Of a DNA stretch of 5,266 bases, positions 4,875 to 5,266 are shown piece after piece (the stretch's first letter is position 1; every line of letters begins with the position of its first letter). Below the pieces are notes generated by a model. It was not told the DNA's origin. It searched no databases and saw only the letters and a program-made list of their open reading frames with translations. This stretch comes from Candidatus Hydrogenedentota bacterium (GTDB lineage Bacteria; Hydrogenedentota; Hydrogenedentia; Hydrogenedentales; SLHB01): contig SKRY01000305.1 of NCBI GenBank assembly GCA_007118235.1, positions 1-5,266 on the forward strand, read 5' to 3'. The position numbers and the translations under genes were made by a program.

Positions 4875-5266
4875 GGCGCCCGCGGACCGGCTGTTTCGCG
4901 AGATCCTGCTGGCGCGTCAACGGGTGTACGCGCTGGCGGGGCAGACCCCGCTTGAGCACATCCGGTTGGGGCAACCGGGCAGCGTGTATTTGAAGCGGGA
5001 GGACATGTCGCCCATCCACGCCTACAAATGGCGGGGCGCGTTCAACCGGATGTCCCTCCTCTCGGCGAAGGAACGGGAGCGGGGCGTGGTGGCGGTGTCG
5101 GCGGGCAACCACGCCCAAGGGGTGGCGCTTGGCGCGCAACGGCTGGGCATCGACGCGGTCATCGTCATGCCGACGGCGACGCCGCGCATGAAACAGGAGG
5201 CGGTGCGCCTTCACGGAGCGGGGCGCGTCCGGGTTATCGTCCATGGCGATCGCTATGACGAGGCCC
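4864..5266 (+). CDS. ilvA: Threonine ammonia-lyase (threonine dehydratase), 5' part only
   Basis: This frame runs off the right edge after 134 codons. It would encode the PLP-dependent enzyme converting L-threonine to 2-oxobutanoate, normally the first step of isoleucine synthesis and cytoplasmic. Visible family blocks are QTPLEHIRL (27-35), VYLKREDMSPIHAYKWRGAFN (41-61, with the PLP-binding lysine at K55), SAGNHAQGVAL (79-89), and VIVMP with TPRMKQEAVRLHGA (99-119), then a HGDRYDEA block near the edge. The usual SFKLRGA around the lysine is AYKWRGA here, a mild departure. The start is bounded: an in-frame TGA lies at 4855-4857 and the first ATG is 4864-4866, inside the end of the Trm112-like gene. 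No strong ribosome site precedes it, so translational coupling to that gene is likely. Whether a C-terminal regulatory ACT-like domain follows (biosynthetic versus catabolic type) cannot be seen. The symbol is by family, and a serine/threonine dehydratase of other role is possible. Confidence 0.88.
   Translation, partial: MTVEAPADRLFREILLARQRVYALAGQTPLEHIRLGQPGSVYLKREDMSPIHAYKWRGAFNRMSLLSAKERERGVVAVSAGNHAQGVALGAQRLGIDAVIVMPTATPRMKQEAVRLHGAGRVRVIVHGDRYDEA

Noticed and set aside
1..5266. CRISPR array, tRNA, rRNA, insertion sequence or integration site
   Set aside because: I found no regularly spaced repeats, no cloverleaf or rRNA-like stretch, no transposase and no terminal inverted repeats when reading both strands by eye.

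Overview
The window is GC-rich bacterial DNA, about 60 % G+C by eye, with compact genes on both strands. Gene content is five complete coding regions plus two that touch the window edges. The organism cannot be named. A secreted ThuA-domain protein, a stand-alone HDOD protein and an insertion-bearing Trm112-like protein together would suit an environmental, possibly uncultured, lineage such as the planctomycete/Hydrogenedentes-like groups. That placement is inference from gene style, not from a marker gene.

Layout. Bases 1-534 (+) hold the C-terminal or short beta-rich end of an unrecognised protein. A strong GC hairpin at 543-581 separates it from the convergent HDOD signalling gene at 587-1462 (-). 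A 332-bp gap (1463-1794) follows. It carries a sigma-28-like promoter candidate for the HDOD gene and a perfect 10-bp inverted repeat. Next come a secreted ThuA-like protein at 1795-2577 (-), with its own good promoter at 2638-2665, and a circularly permuted papain-like hydrolase of the YiiX/YaeF type at 2713-3339 (-). A 442-bp divergent intergenic region (3340-3781) contains promoters pointing both ways and a + strand intrinsic terminator with no evident gene in front of it. To its right is a + strand cluster: a PF06695/COG2426-type membrane protein (3782-4522), a Trm112/YcaR-like small protein (4605-4874), and the start of a threonine ammonia-lyase (4864-end). The last two overlap by 11 bases and are probably translationally coupled.

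How the genes work together. Only the Trm112-like/threonine ammonia-lyase pair shows operon-like packing. The other genes look like independent transcription units covering signalling, an envelope or secreted protein, an amidase/peptidase-like enzyme and membrane transport. I found no CRISPR array, tRNA, rRNA, insertion sequence or defence system. No previously undescribed multi-gene system is evident. The least explained parts are the two intergenic regions and the sequence-divergent Trm112-like protein.
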